This document shows positions 55,287 to 64,000 of a DNA stretch of 64,000 bases, piece after piece. Below the pieces are notes generated by a model. The model was not told where the DNA came from. It saw only the letters and a program-made list of their open reading frames with translations, and did no database searches. The translations under genes and the position numbers were made by a program. Position 1 is the first letter of the stretch; the number at the start of each line of letters is the position of its first letter. The stretch spans positions 271,398,636 through 271,462,635 of the forward strand of contig CM056993.1 in NCBI GenBank assembly GCA_029891345.1. The letters are read 5' to 3'. This DNA is from Dryococelus australis. Taxonomy: Eukaryota > Arthropoda > Insecta > Phasmatodea > Phasmatidae.

Positions 55287-56155
55287 GATGAGACGTTGAC
55301 GTGCTGGACCCCAAAAAATTAATTATTTTATTGGCTAATTGTACCAAACATTGTCCAACTTGTATGCATTTTATGTGAAGATAGTTTCCTCAAATAAAAA
55401 AAATTTACACAGTGGCTAGGGCGCTCGCCTCCCACCACGGTGATCCGGGTTCGATCCTCGCCGGGTTCACTCCCGGATTTTCGCACGTGGGAATCGTGCT
55501 GGGCGATTCCGCTTGCCGGCGGGTTTTTCTCGGGGTACTCCCGTTTCCCCCCGCCCTTGCATTCGAGCGCCGCTCCATCCTGGGGTCTCATTTTATGTCA
55601 TGTCCGGGAATGATGGGCACGTACGGGTCCCAGCTGGAAAGTTCGTCACTCGGAGAGAGTGTGTAGCCTCGCCCTGGGTTCACTCTCCACTCGAGTTTTT
55701 TTTTATTTGAATGATTTGATGTCAGATACAAAGTAATTCTGCCATAACAAGTGTGTACTAAGTAAGTTATGCAGATGAAAAAAATTACAACATAAACTAA
55801 TGCCTTGGGCTACTGCTAGACATATACTGTATAAAATCAACAAATAACGGTTCGTACATTAAAAACAACCGTTAAAAATTCAAAAATATCTTTATATTTA
55901 ATTAATATATATATTAGTGCTATATATTATATGGCTTGTTATTGGTTTACTTTGTACATTTTTTTCATCTGTACAACTTAGTATTTGAATGGTTGCAACG
56001 AAACAGGAGTATTTTGTATTTGACATCAAATTTTTTCATTGTAAACGTTTTTTATTTGAGGAAAATGTCTTCACCTACAATGCGTGCGAGTTAAACAATG
56101 TTTGGTGAAATTATAAAATGATACATTTTTTAAGGATTTGACACCCTTAAGCCAC
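55287..56155. mobile_element. Palindromic MITE, copy 3, split by SINE-A
   Basis: The left arm 'gttgacgtgctggaccccaa' ... 'ccaaacattgtccaacttgt' and the right arm 'gcgagttaaacaatgtttgg' ... 'ggatttgacacccttaagcc' are inverted relatives. Inner complementarity continues with 'ttatttgaatgatttgatgt' against 'gacatcaaattttttcatt'. The SINE at 55411-55695 interrupts the left arm. Without it the element is about 580 bp, like copy 1. Confidence 0.75.
55411..55695 (+). repeat. SINE-A copy nested in the palindromic MITE
   Basis: The tRNA-like head 'gtggctagggcgctcgcctc' is followed by the B box 'gggttcgatcctcgccgggt'. Body: 'cggattttcgcacgtgggaa', 'tcgtgctgggcgattccgct' and 'gcgggtttttctcggggtac'. It is the copy with the best-preserved head. 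The two ORFs across it are by-products. From 56156 to 57486 no gene is recognised; short frames at 56481-56741 (plus) and 56806-57060 (minus) show no domain. Confidence 0.85.
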
Positions 56156-57486
56156 ACGTATCCACCCAACCTAGGGGTGCACAGCTCAAGCGTCGAGAGC
56201 AGCGTGTCCGGGACTCGTCGCGATTCCACGACAACCGCAGGCATAGACACCAGTGCTTGTATTGAAATTCACGTCCATTTCTTTATTTTATTTTTAAAAA
56301 ATCGGGGGATGGGGGGGGTTGTGTGTGTGTGTAGGGGATATGGCCGTGTGTTTTATGCGAATGCTTCAGTGTTGGTGGGTGATATTTTCTCTAAGTTATG
56401 GAAATGAAGTCACCCCATTTTAATAAAGACAAACAGGAAACAAAGAATTACAAATGCAGAGTGGTGAGTGTTACTAAGAAATGAACAGAACTTCTCGTAA
56501 ATATTTTAAAACCAGAAGGTCATCTGGTAGCAATATGTTTTCTGTTAGTAAATTTCAGAAAATAGTAATGAACCGCAAATCGGTGACTCGTGTATGTTTT
56601 TTATTGATCTTGCGACAGCCTGTACCAGCATCATCTTGTAAATTGCGGCCTGCAATTACAAATAATGATGCTGTTAGAGAACCGTGCAATAACAAAGTAG
56701 ATAAATATAAAATAATGCGGCAACAAGGTTGCAACCCTTAATTTCCCAATGTCATAATGTAATGGCAGTGACCTGTTTTTGCTGTGGTTGCTGATATCCG
56801 CTCAACTACACGTTGTCCTGGATGCCATTGTTCCATTCGAAATATTTGAAGCACTTGCTTCTTCCTGACGCTACATAGTGACACAAGGTATACCACTTAA
56901 CAAAAGCACAAGACTGAAGTCTTACAGCAGAAACAAGGTTAATTTTGGATACATTGTATATAATCATTACAACAGAAAAACATGAGTCGTTTGGAAATTC
57001 AGTATATTTGAAATACCAATCAATATTACAGTGCAAATCCTGAGAATACTCTAAAAACATTAAGCTCCATCTTATATGGGCTATTTTCTTTAAAGCAACA
57101 AATGTCCTATAAATACTGAGGACTTTGCTAGAAACATTCTTTCTTTCTCATGACATAACAATTAAAAATCAGTCTAAAAACTTTCAATTGGTAGCATACA
57201 CATATTGAATTTTCATAATTATTGGACGTTGAAAATTTGTGAAAATATCCCAAAAATAATCTCACTCTAGACTTTGACTTTCGGTAAGGCTGACAAACAT
57301 TTAATATTATAAAACAGCCTTTTCATAAAAGTATCTCTCCAGGAAAATTTGCACAAGACTTTAAACATTTTACGTAACTTAACGTAACTTTTACGCAGCA
57401 TACATTTCTCATGTTCTAAACCTGTACAAAATATAAAATGTCTACACAAAACGTCTCAACTCTAGTCTTCAATATTTTTTCAAGCT

Positions 57487-57735
57487 GGGGCTGCGGTGGC
57501 TGAGCGATTAGCACACTCGCCTCCCATCAAGGCGAACCGGGCTCAATCCACTGCCGGGTCACCGGATTTTCGCAAGTGGGAATCGTGCCGGAAGATGCCG
57601 TTGATCGGCGGGTTTTCTCGGTGATCTCTCGTTTCCCCCGCCCCTCCGTTCCGGCGTAGCTCCATATTCATTTCAATCACCTACATCGCTCTCAATACCT
57701 CGATGTTAAGAGCCGTCCAAATCTCTTCACTTCAC
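57487..57735 (+). repeat. SINE-A copy, nearly full length
   Basis: 'ggggctgcggtggctgagcg' (A box GGCTGAGCG) starts the head. The B box is degraded ('accgggctcaatccactgcc'). Body and tail are complete, ending 'gttaagagccgtccaaatct'. A C-tract follows at about 57768-57781. Confidence 0.85.
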
Positions 57736-57935
57736 TCACGCCAAGAGCATAAGAAAAATTTGGGACCCCCCCCCCCCCCCCTTCCCCCTCAAATTGAGTG
57801 GCGAAAACAACAGATTTTAAATTTTACCAATCGGAAATCATGGTATCTTATAGATAAACGTAATATTTGTTGGAAATTATGCATATGTGGCGTCGTCTAT
57901 TATTGAACGTCGCACGTCTTCAATGCTGCACGACG

Positions 57936-58094
57936 ATGGTGGCGTTCACAACCGGTTCTCAGGGAAACAGTCGAGCGCTGGTTAGTTTGCCGGGAATCTC
58001 TGCTTCGGGCGGCCACCCTAAGGACACATTTTGTTGTCTGTGTTCACGTCACGTATCGATCGGCGCCGCACACTCGCCAGTTGAAGTTTTTAAG
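57936..58094 (+). CDS. Candidate first coding exon, 53 codons
   Basis: The ATG at 57936 (context cacgacgATGG) opens 'MVAFTTGSQGNSRALVSLPG', 'ISASGGHPKDTFCCLCSRHV', 'SIGAAHSPVEVFK', ending at AAG/GTAAGA with the donor at 58095. GC content is well above the flanks. It contains a C-C-x-C cluster resembling a degenerate zinc knuckle. Ends in phase 0. The next exon is not identified. A 185-bp palindrome begins 50 bp into the presumed intron. Confidence 0.5.
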
Positions 58095-58144
58095 GTAAGA
58101 CATTATATTTCAGCAAAGTTTATACAGGATGAGTCCTTTGAAAG

Positions 58145-58329
58145 AGGCCCCGTGGGACACGTGTGTAACGGAGCGAAGGAATAAAGAAATACAGTCCAGT
58201 GTGACAACAAAATACCTAGAATAGGTGCTGGAAGTGGCGGACACTTCCAGCATCTTACTCTATATGTTGTCACACTGGACTGTATTTTCTCATTCTCTCG
58301 CTCTGTTACACACATGTCTCACGGGGCCT
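58145..58329. mobile_element. 185-bp near-perfect palindrome
   Basis: 'aggccccgtgggacacgtgt' at the left is mirrored by 'acacatgtctcacggggcct' at the right. The arms of about 90 bp match through 'acagtccagtgtgacaac' to the centre 'gctggaagtggcggacactt'. It is either a small palindromic MITE or a hairpin-RNA locus. There is no clear target duplication. From 58330 to 58726 no gene is seen. Confidence 0.8.
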
Positions 58330-58726
58330 GTAGTATTTTTCCAGAAATAGGCTTCGAAATTATTGCCGGTCAATAACTGACTGCACAGCTCCTTGGGGCT
58401 GACAGGAACGACGTCGTTTCGGTGCTTTGATCGCAGGTTAACTGGCGCAAGCGGAAAATCTTTGTGATAATGAGATGCCCCGTATAATATTTTTTGAGCA
58501 ATTTACAACTAACACGTGTTTCAACTCCGCTTTCAAAAGTGCGTACCATTCTTACGAAGCACCATAGACCATATTTCACATTATATTTTTTATTGCCACT
58601 AGTAGTATCAAAACAGGAGGAAAATTATTTGAAGACCTCGCTCTCTTTAGAGTTGTGCTGGTGAGTTCAGACAAGCAATAATGCAAGGGCTTGGCCACAA
58701 CGTAACAGTGCTCACGTAGTATAGGA

Positions 58727-58990
58727 ACATTTTGTATAAGAACTATTTCTTACTAGTCATTACCAGTGCATCTATTTTCTCACTGTTATTATTCATATTA
58801 AGTACAAATGAGATATTATCATTTATGTACAAAATGTAAGTAAAAGTCCAATTCAATAAAAAATAAGATAGTCATATTTTAACAGACGTATCAAACGCTT
58901 GTAATACATGAAATATTTAAGAAAACGTCAAAGATATCATGCATGGGGTCATTTTTTTAAGTTTTGATTCAGAAAGTATGAAGAAAACGC
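58727..58990 (+). repeat. Dispersed repeat R3, copy 2
   Basis: Matches 47396-47665 in order, with 'ataagaactatttcttacta' near the start and 'atttaagaaaacgtcaaag' / 'gtcatttttttaagttttga' blocks near the end. Confidence 0.65.
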
Positions 58991-59122
58991 GAGTAGACTA
59001 TATTTCCGGAAGTGGGACACTTTCAACCGAGAACATGTCCTCTACATGTCTTGGTCGGCGTAAAGACTACGTTATATGTGGCGCTAAAGAGGATGTGAAT
59101 TAATTTGTCATATGTGACATCG

Positions 59123-59221
59123 GCGTGCAATCACAGCAGATGTTTTTGAAGCGGATGTTTCTAACAATTTTGTAAGGTATTTCACGAGCCAGGTGCAGCT
59201 TGCGGTGACTTGTCCGTTAAG
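59123..59221 (+). CDS. Possible exon ending in a GTGAGT donor
   Basis: The frame 'HRRAITADVFEADVSNNFVR', 'YFTSQVQLAVTCPLR' is open up to GTGAGT at about 59222. No upstream acceptor is evident and the family is not recognised. From 59222 to 59690 nothing else is seen. Confidence 0.2.
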
Positions 59222-59699
59222 GTGAGTTTACGATTAAAGACTGAAGAATTAAGAATTGTACTTAATGACTCGATAAGTTCACGAAAAATGAACAATAAGA
59301 AGATTTTCAGCTTATGATTGAATTAGCAATTGTTAAGTCTAGCCAATCAAAATCGTAGGAGACATAAGCAACCGAAATAACCTGGAAAAATGGACACTTT
59401 ACATGTATTTAATTATTCGTGGTTACTGCTTATGCAATCGTTTTAAAAGATCTCGTGAAATCTTATAGAAGGGGAAGCCGATGCCAATATTAGGCATTTA
59501 GATCAATAAATCTGAAAAGGTTCATTAAAACGAATTCAATAACCTCTTCCACGAAAGAAAACGTGGCCATGAACTATTCTTTGAATTGAGAGGATACTGT
59601 CTCTCGATTAAAATAATTACTTTCATACGATTTCACAATACGGCATAACCCAAATACAAGTTGTAAATACTTTTTCCCGCCAAAAACTGTCGCTGGGCT

Positions 59700-60065
59700 C
59701 TGACTGGCCAAGATCGCACACGACCCGTTAAGACCCGCACTCGACTGTCATAAACAAATACCCTTGAATACATTGAATCATATCTTAAGCACACGGCGAA
59801 CTTATTCTGTTAAGTCAATCGTAAATCCACCTTTACCTCCACGAGCGCTGTGTGTAGTTCCCTAGTAGTTGACGTCACCCGCCTCCGACCAGCTTGTTTA
59901 TGCAACTGCAGTGTACGAATTCCTCGCGAGCGCCCTGTCGTCGCTTGCCAACACAATTCGATGCACTTGTGAAAACTTTTGAAAGTGTTCGGCGGCCCGT
60001 GAGGTGAACGCTGCGAAGCGTGCATTGCATTGCTGCTCTGCAGTCAGGCAGGTCGTTTCGAACGC
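59700..60065 (+). promoter_or_regulatory. CpG-rich promoter-like stretch
   Basis: GC and CpG rise sharply, with a CRE-like TGACGTCA at about 59870 and a GC-rich run 'cctcgcgagcgccctgtcgt'. The minus-strand ORF (59810-60025) may be a by-product of the GC content. No TATA box is identified. Confidence 0.25.
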
Positions 60066-60129
60066 TTTCCCTGGTGTGCAGAGGTGAAGGTTTTAAGGCT
60101 GCTGCTGCTGCAACATTTAGGGATTGTGT

Positions 60130-60320
60130 TGTATTGTATTGAAAAGGGATTTTTAACGTCCCCCGGTTTGATGCTTGACAGCTTAGCAGGGGACGGCTTA
60201 CAGACTAACTTATAACCTAGCTTAAATTAACACCCGTGCCTTACCCGGGATTCGAACCCAGAAAAATCCCACACCTCAGTTCGGCGGCGCACCAACCGAC
60301 TGCGCCACGGGAGGTCGGCA
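60130..60320 (-). repeat. SINE-C copy (tRNA-derived)
   Basis: On the minus strand 'cccgtggcgcagtcggttgg' gives a canonical A box (TGGCGCAGTCGG) and 'tgggttcgaatcccgggtaa' a canonical B box (GGTTCGAATCC). The tail runs into 'gttaatttaagctagg' and 'gttaaaaatcccttttcaat'. The loop between the boxes is too long and mismatched for a functional tRNA. Confidence 0.8.
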
Positions 60321-60368
60321 ACATCTAGGGAAGTTAAGTCTTCATTCCGCGAGATTCATAAATGTATA

Positions 60369-60962
60369 GGCTATTCATGGTAAAATGAGCACTTTTGAAA
60401 GCCCTGCCTAGGATCTACTTGTATGCACATTGTGTATTCTTCCGCCTTATGTAGTTTAACATTGTTATGGGCCTCGCCACTTGATTCATATGTGGGTCAA
60501 GTGAAACTGTGAAATTATTAGAAAAGTAAACATGTACCAAATCTTCTCATTTTTACACTTTCTATGCATTTAAAAAAAAAGATAAAGCGAAATTAAAAAT
60601 TTAATTCATCACAAATATTTACCTAACACTTTTATTCGAATTAAGGTACGGAACTACTTCCCATCCGTCGTTACCAACTTTACTGGGCGCATGTACCTTG
60701 GGCGCCCGTTATAATATATGCAGGCATAAGCTATTCACGGTAAAGTGAGAACTTTTGAAAGCCCTCTCATTTGGAATAATAGTCTACAAATATATTTCAT
60801 TTTAGCCTTAGGCGTTAACTTAGAAACGCAGTGAAATATACACACTGCGGGTATTAATTACATGGCAATATTTATTTTTAAAACGTTGTTAAAGGATAAA
60901 AAATGGCCGAAAGGAAAAAGTAATTAGGGTCTCAAAAGTGCTCACTTTATCGTGGACATTCT
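60369..60962 (+). mobile_element. MITE-G copy f fused with a second, shorter relative
   Basis: A first element begins 'ggctattcatggtaaaatga' at 60369 and runs through the family interior to 'tatatgcaggca' (about 60727). There a new left end, 'aagctattcacggtaaagtg', begins, and a different interior continues to the right end 'ctcactttatcgtggacatt' at about 60962. The second element of about 235 bp replaces the right end of the first. Confidence 0.7.
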
Positions 60963-61014
60963 TTATACATTTAAACCACTGTCATTTTCTGCAGTGCAGC
61001 AGGGGGAGAAGTAC

Positions 61015-61190
61015 ATTTCCTAGGTTGCGATGTACATCTCATCAACAGCGAGATAATTAGGGACGGAGAGATTGCTCAGAGAAGCAAGGACGAGGAAGGA
61101 ACCGGATATGGCCTGCAGTGAGGATCGAACCCAGGTGTTCCCTAATGCGAGTCCAGTGACTTACCACTGCATCACCTCGCTTGATAACTA
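61015..61190 (-). repeat. SINE-B copy, degraded
   Basis: On the minus strand 'gactcgcattagggaacacc' and the B box 'tgggttcgatcctcactgca' match the SINE-B head. The body includes 'ccatatccggttccttcc'. Confidence 0.7.
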
Positions 61191-61208
61191 AGGCTGCAAG
61201 TCAGTGAA

Positions 61209-61626
61209 GTTTGTTCACGATACAGTCAGCACCTTTGAAATCATCCTTAGAAAAATGTAAACTGCTTCTACCTGCATATATTTTAACAGGCGTCCTGTGT
61301 GACATGCGCCCAGTAAAGTTGGTAACGATAGATATAAAGTAGTTACATATATTTACGTCAAATAAAAAGTGCCAGGTAACTATCAGTGAAAACTTAAATT
61401 ATTTCTTGGCGTTCTGTTTTTTTTATACATCGAAGTGTAAAAATGAAACGATTTGTAAGATATCTACTTGTCTAATAATTCCACAGTTTCACTTGGCAGA
61501 CGCATGAATAAAGTTATGAGTCCCATATCAATGTTAATTTTACATAAGGCGGAGGAATACACAACGTGCTTAAAAGTAGATCATAAGCAGGGCTTTCAAA
61601 AGTGCTCATTTTACCGTGAACAGCCT
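61209..61626 (-). mobile_element. MITE-G copy g
   Basis: Ends 'gtttgttcacgatacagtca' and 'attttaccgtgaacagcctt'. Internal 'cgcccagtaaagttggtaac' matches copy b. About 418 bp. From 61627 to 62846 AT-rich sequence without a recognised gene. Confidence 0.8.
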
Positions 61627-62846
61627 TTAACAATGTTATTACAAGTTTATTATTTAATTGCAGCCTACTCCATGATGTATCAAATAATCGGAAGTCAAGT
61701 TGTAAATGTAACATAACAAAAAACGTTTTTGATAAATACGTCAGTAGAGAAAGAAAAAAATCTTAACGATTCCCTCCCTGTCTCTGAATTTTACTCGAGG
61801 AGTTGAAAACGTTTATAGTTCATGCACATTAAATTAAGACAAAAATAAGTGAAAATTTTTCTTATAACATTCTCAATTAAAATTGTTAAAAATGTAAAAT
61901 TTTAGGTATGCTAAATCGTTCCCGAGTACTGTAGACATCCATTAAATGTGATCAAGAAAGTTTGTTTAGTAAACGAAGAATAGGAAACATTCGCGCAGGA
62001 TGAAGTTATACTGACCGCTATCCTAGTAAACCAGATTTTGACTTAAAAACAAAGATATGCAATTAAATGTATAACTACGTTCTCTAAGATATTTCCCGTT
62101 ACGGGCTATTTATCGTCAAGTCAATGTAACGTAACATTTTTTCCTAGTCCTTTTCATTTTAACTCAGCCTTTTCGTATGAAAAAGAAACACTTTTAGTTT
62201 CAGAGTCTTATAGTTCATGGGCATACCTTCAGAATGCAGCAAACCTAAAGGCACCAATAACCACGAAGTTGTGATACACAAACCAGGAAAATAATTTCAA
62301 AACACGTTCGATCAAATTATTATTATGATTATATTATGCCGATACGCCAGCGATTCTCCCCTGCGCGTGGTGTTGAGATCGAGACATCTCTGCGCCATAA
62401 ACACGCTGTAATACCGAGAACGAAGTCTGTTCCTATCAGGACGAACTGGCCAGATGTTTAAGTTAATGGGATTGCTGCCGCCGATCCCAGAAATCTGCCA
62501 GTCTTCGGAATCCAGTAAAACGTTCTGATTGGCTTTTGTTGCGTAATATTTAAAGATACTTCGCTTATAAATTATAAGTTCCCCCTCCACCGTAATACCT
62601 ACCCATTTTGTTGTCAATTATTACGTGTAGGCCTACCTTCACCTGTTCTATTTACTAATTGTAATAAAGCCCATATGTAATGTCAGCACAATTAATACAA
62701 ACTGCCTATAGTAATTTAGTTTACGAAATAAAAATTATTTTTTTTTAAATCCTGAACATAGCAAAAAGTAGAGGTTTAGTGCCTGAAAGGTAGACAACTA
62801 GCTGTCCTGCATTCCGAATAAGGTTGTTCCGTGACTCCAATCTGTT

Positions 62847-63105
62847 GGGGCGCCGAAGTGGCTGAGCGGTTAGACTGCCCACCTCCCACCAAGACAAACC
62901 GGGTTCTATCCCCGGCCGGGTCTCTCCAGGATTTTTCGCAAGTGGGAATCGTGCCAGGTGATGCCACTGGTTGGCAGATTTTTTTTTTGGGATCTCCCAT
63001 TTCCCCCACCCTTACATTCCGGCGCTGCTCCATTCTCACCTCATTTAACCCTCATCGGCTCTCAAGACCTCGTTAAGAGCCACCCAAATCTCTCAACTCA
63101 ACTCC
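62847..63105 (+). repeat. SINE-A copy, full length
   Basis: The head 'ggggcgccgaagtggctgag' is followed by 'cggttagactgcccacctcc'. B box: 'accgggttctatccccggcc'. The body and tail are complete, ending 'ctctcaactcaactcc'. This copy and 57487-57735 define the family length of about 250-260 bp. Confidence 0.85.
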
Positions 63106-63194
63106 AGTCTGTTGGACTTTCTATCATTGTAGGGACAGAGCGCGTGTGGTGAGGCTGTGAAGAGTCTCAATTTTCCGGATGTCGTGGGTTAGTT

Positions 63195-63440
63195 CCTGCA
63201 CTGAGGGTAGTTTTATCCGAGCAGTTTTCCCCAAGCAGTTTTCCTCGAACAGTTTCGCCCAGTTTTGTTCAAGCAGTTTTGCTCAATCAATTTTCCTGAA
63301 TAGTTATGCCAAGAGGTTTTGCCCGATCAGTTTTGCTCAAGCAGTTTTCCTCGAACATTTTGCCATTTTTTCAAGCAGTTTTTCCCAATCAGTTTCCTCA
63401 TTAAGTTTAGCCCAATCAGTTTTTCAGTTTGGCTTAGTAC
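63195..63440 (+). repeat. Minisatellite with 15-bp unit
   Basis: About 15 variants of 'cagttttcctcgaac' / 'cagttttgctcaagc' / 'cagtttcgccca'. The reading frame stays open with a 5-residue period (S-S-F-A-Q), as expected of a 15-bp unit. Confidence 0.85.
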
Positions 63441-63705
63441 ACCATGTATTCCAACTGTAACCATATCACCATAAATTCTTAATGTGCTTATTTGTTGAAA
63501 ACATACAGACTACAGATAAATGTGCGTGTTTGTTGCTCTTTCATTGAATACAGTCGTTTGATATGCCTTTCGCAGCTTTGAATTAATCGGAAACAAGTAA
63601 GACAAGATTACCCAATAACGTCTCACCACATCTAGACGTAATATGGGTCGTCGTTGTTGCAGAATCCGATGAAGAAATGACACGGGCTCGGATGTATATT
63701 ATACG

Positions 63706-63996
63706 GTGAAGTCACGCGTTTCACCAGATAATGACGAGAATTTGGGTCCCAACGTAGACCTACCATTTAATTTATTTTTAGAGATGATTTATCGCAGGAA
63801 AGTAAACTGTTTTGTAGGATTCAACGTACTGTGCCCTCGTCCAACAGATCTCTTTCCTTATTGGCGGTCATGTATGTATGAAGCTATTACCCTAACTTAC
63901 TGTGCCAAGGAGGGTTTAGATACTGTAAGGCAGAACGTTCGTGATTGGCCTGCAAACAGCTTGGCCGAGTCAAAACCTTGTTCATCCAATCATTAA
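63706..63996 (+). CDS. Unrecognised ORF, 96 aa
   Basis: The frame begins 'MKSRVSPDNDENLGPNVDLP' and continues with 'FNLFLEMIYRRKVNCFVGFN' and 'YEAITLTYCAKEGLDTVRQN'. Composition is balanced and it could be a real exon, or transposase debris. No motif is recognised; it stops four bases before the window ends. Confidence 0.3.
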   Translation: MKSRVSPDNDENLGPNVDLPFNLFLEMIYRRKVNCFVGFNVLCPRPTDLFPYWRSCMYEAITLTYCAKEGLDTVRQNVRDWPANSLAESKPCSSNH

Positions 63997-64000
63997 AGAA

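Noticed and set aside
60230..60310. Possible tRNA gene on the minus strand (good A and B boxes)
   Set aside because: The boxes are present but the stems do not pair and the sequence continues into a SINE-like body; called SINE-C.
1..64000. CRISPR arrays, operons, rRNA genes
   Set aside because: None seen; the tandem arrays present lack unique spacers and the sequence is eukaryotic in character.

Overview
The window looks like repeat-dense, AT-rich nuclear DNA from an arthropod, most likely an insect with a large genome. There are no operons or bacterial signals. Open frames are short and mostly interrupted. I see Jockey-like and endonuclease/RT-type LINEs, a Gypsy-type LTR element with a tRNA-Lys primer site, a Helitron, a hAT-like fragment, tRNA-derived SINEs and many foldback or MITE elements. 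A 100-N assembly gap lies at 52346-52445. I cannot name the species.

Layout. 0-4.5 kb: tandem repeats, then a decayed minus-strand cluster of cysteine-rich and virus-like ORFs. 6.8-8.3 kb: the 3' half of a Jockey-like LINE. 8.3-9.8 kb: a dispersed repeat (called R1 here) carrying a palindromic MITE; its second copy is at 27.3-28.6 kb. 10.8-12.4 kb: a repeat rich in nuclear-receptor-like half-sites, then minisatellites. 12.8-14.8 kb: two head-to-head copies of a zinc-finger ORF with about 330-bp homologous arms around an AT-rich core, the right copy cut by a LINE. 17.9-18.3 kb: a virus-like ORF relic. 20.3-25.4 kb: local duplications and degenerate satellite-like units. 25.8-26.7 kb: a foldback element and a SINE.

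28.6-29.0 kb holds the best host-gene candidate, a minus-strand exon for an 82-residue single-pass membrane protein with splice acceptor and poly(A) signal. 29.55-42.2 kb is a decayed Gypsy-type LTR element (promoter, primer site, gag, protease, RT, RNase H, integrase). Its gag is split by a roughly 4-kb insertion that itself contains a complete 1.6-kb Helitron. 42.6-42.9 kb is a hAT-type fragment.

43.5-61.6 kb is dominated by one MITE family of about 410 bp (termini GGCTGTTCACGG), one copy of which is split by a LINE with a clean 10-bp target duplication. Between the MITEs lie SINEs, a second Jockey 3' end, a core promoter candidate and several plausible first coding exons with good splice donors (51.0, 53.0, 54.1 and 58.0 kb). 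61.6-64 kb: SINE, a 15-bp minisatellite and an unrecognised ORF.

Most of the sequence is mobile-element debris in nested layers. Host content is limited to short exon candidates whose partners I cannot assemble without RNA evidence. All family assignments come from motifs read by eye; no database search was possible.
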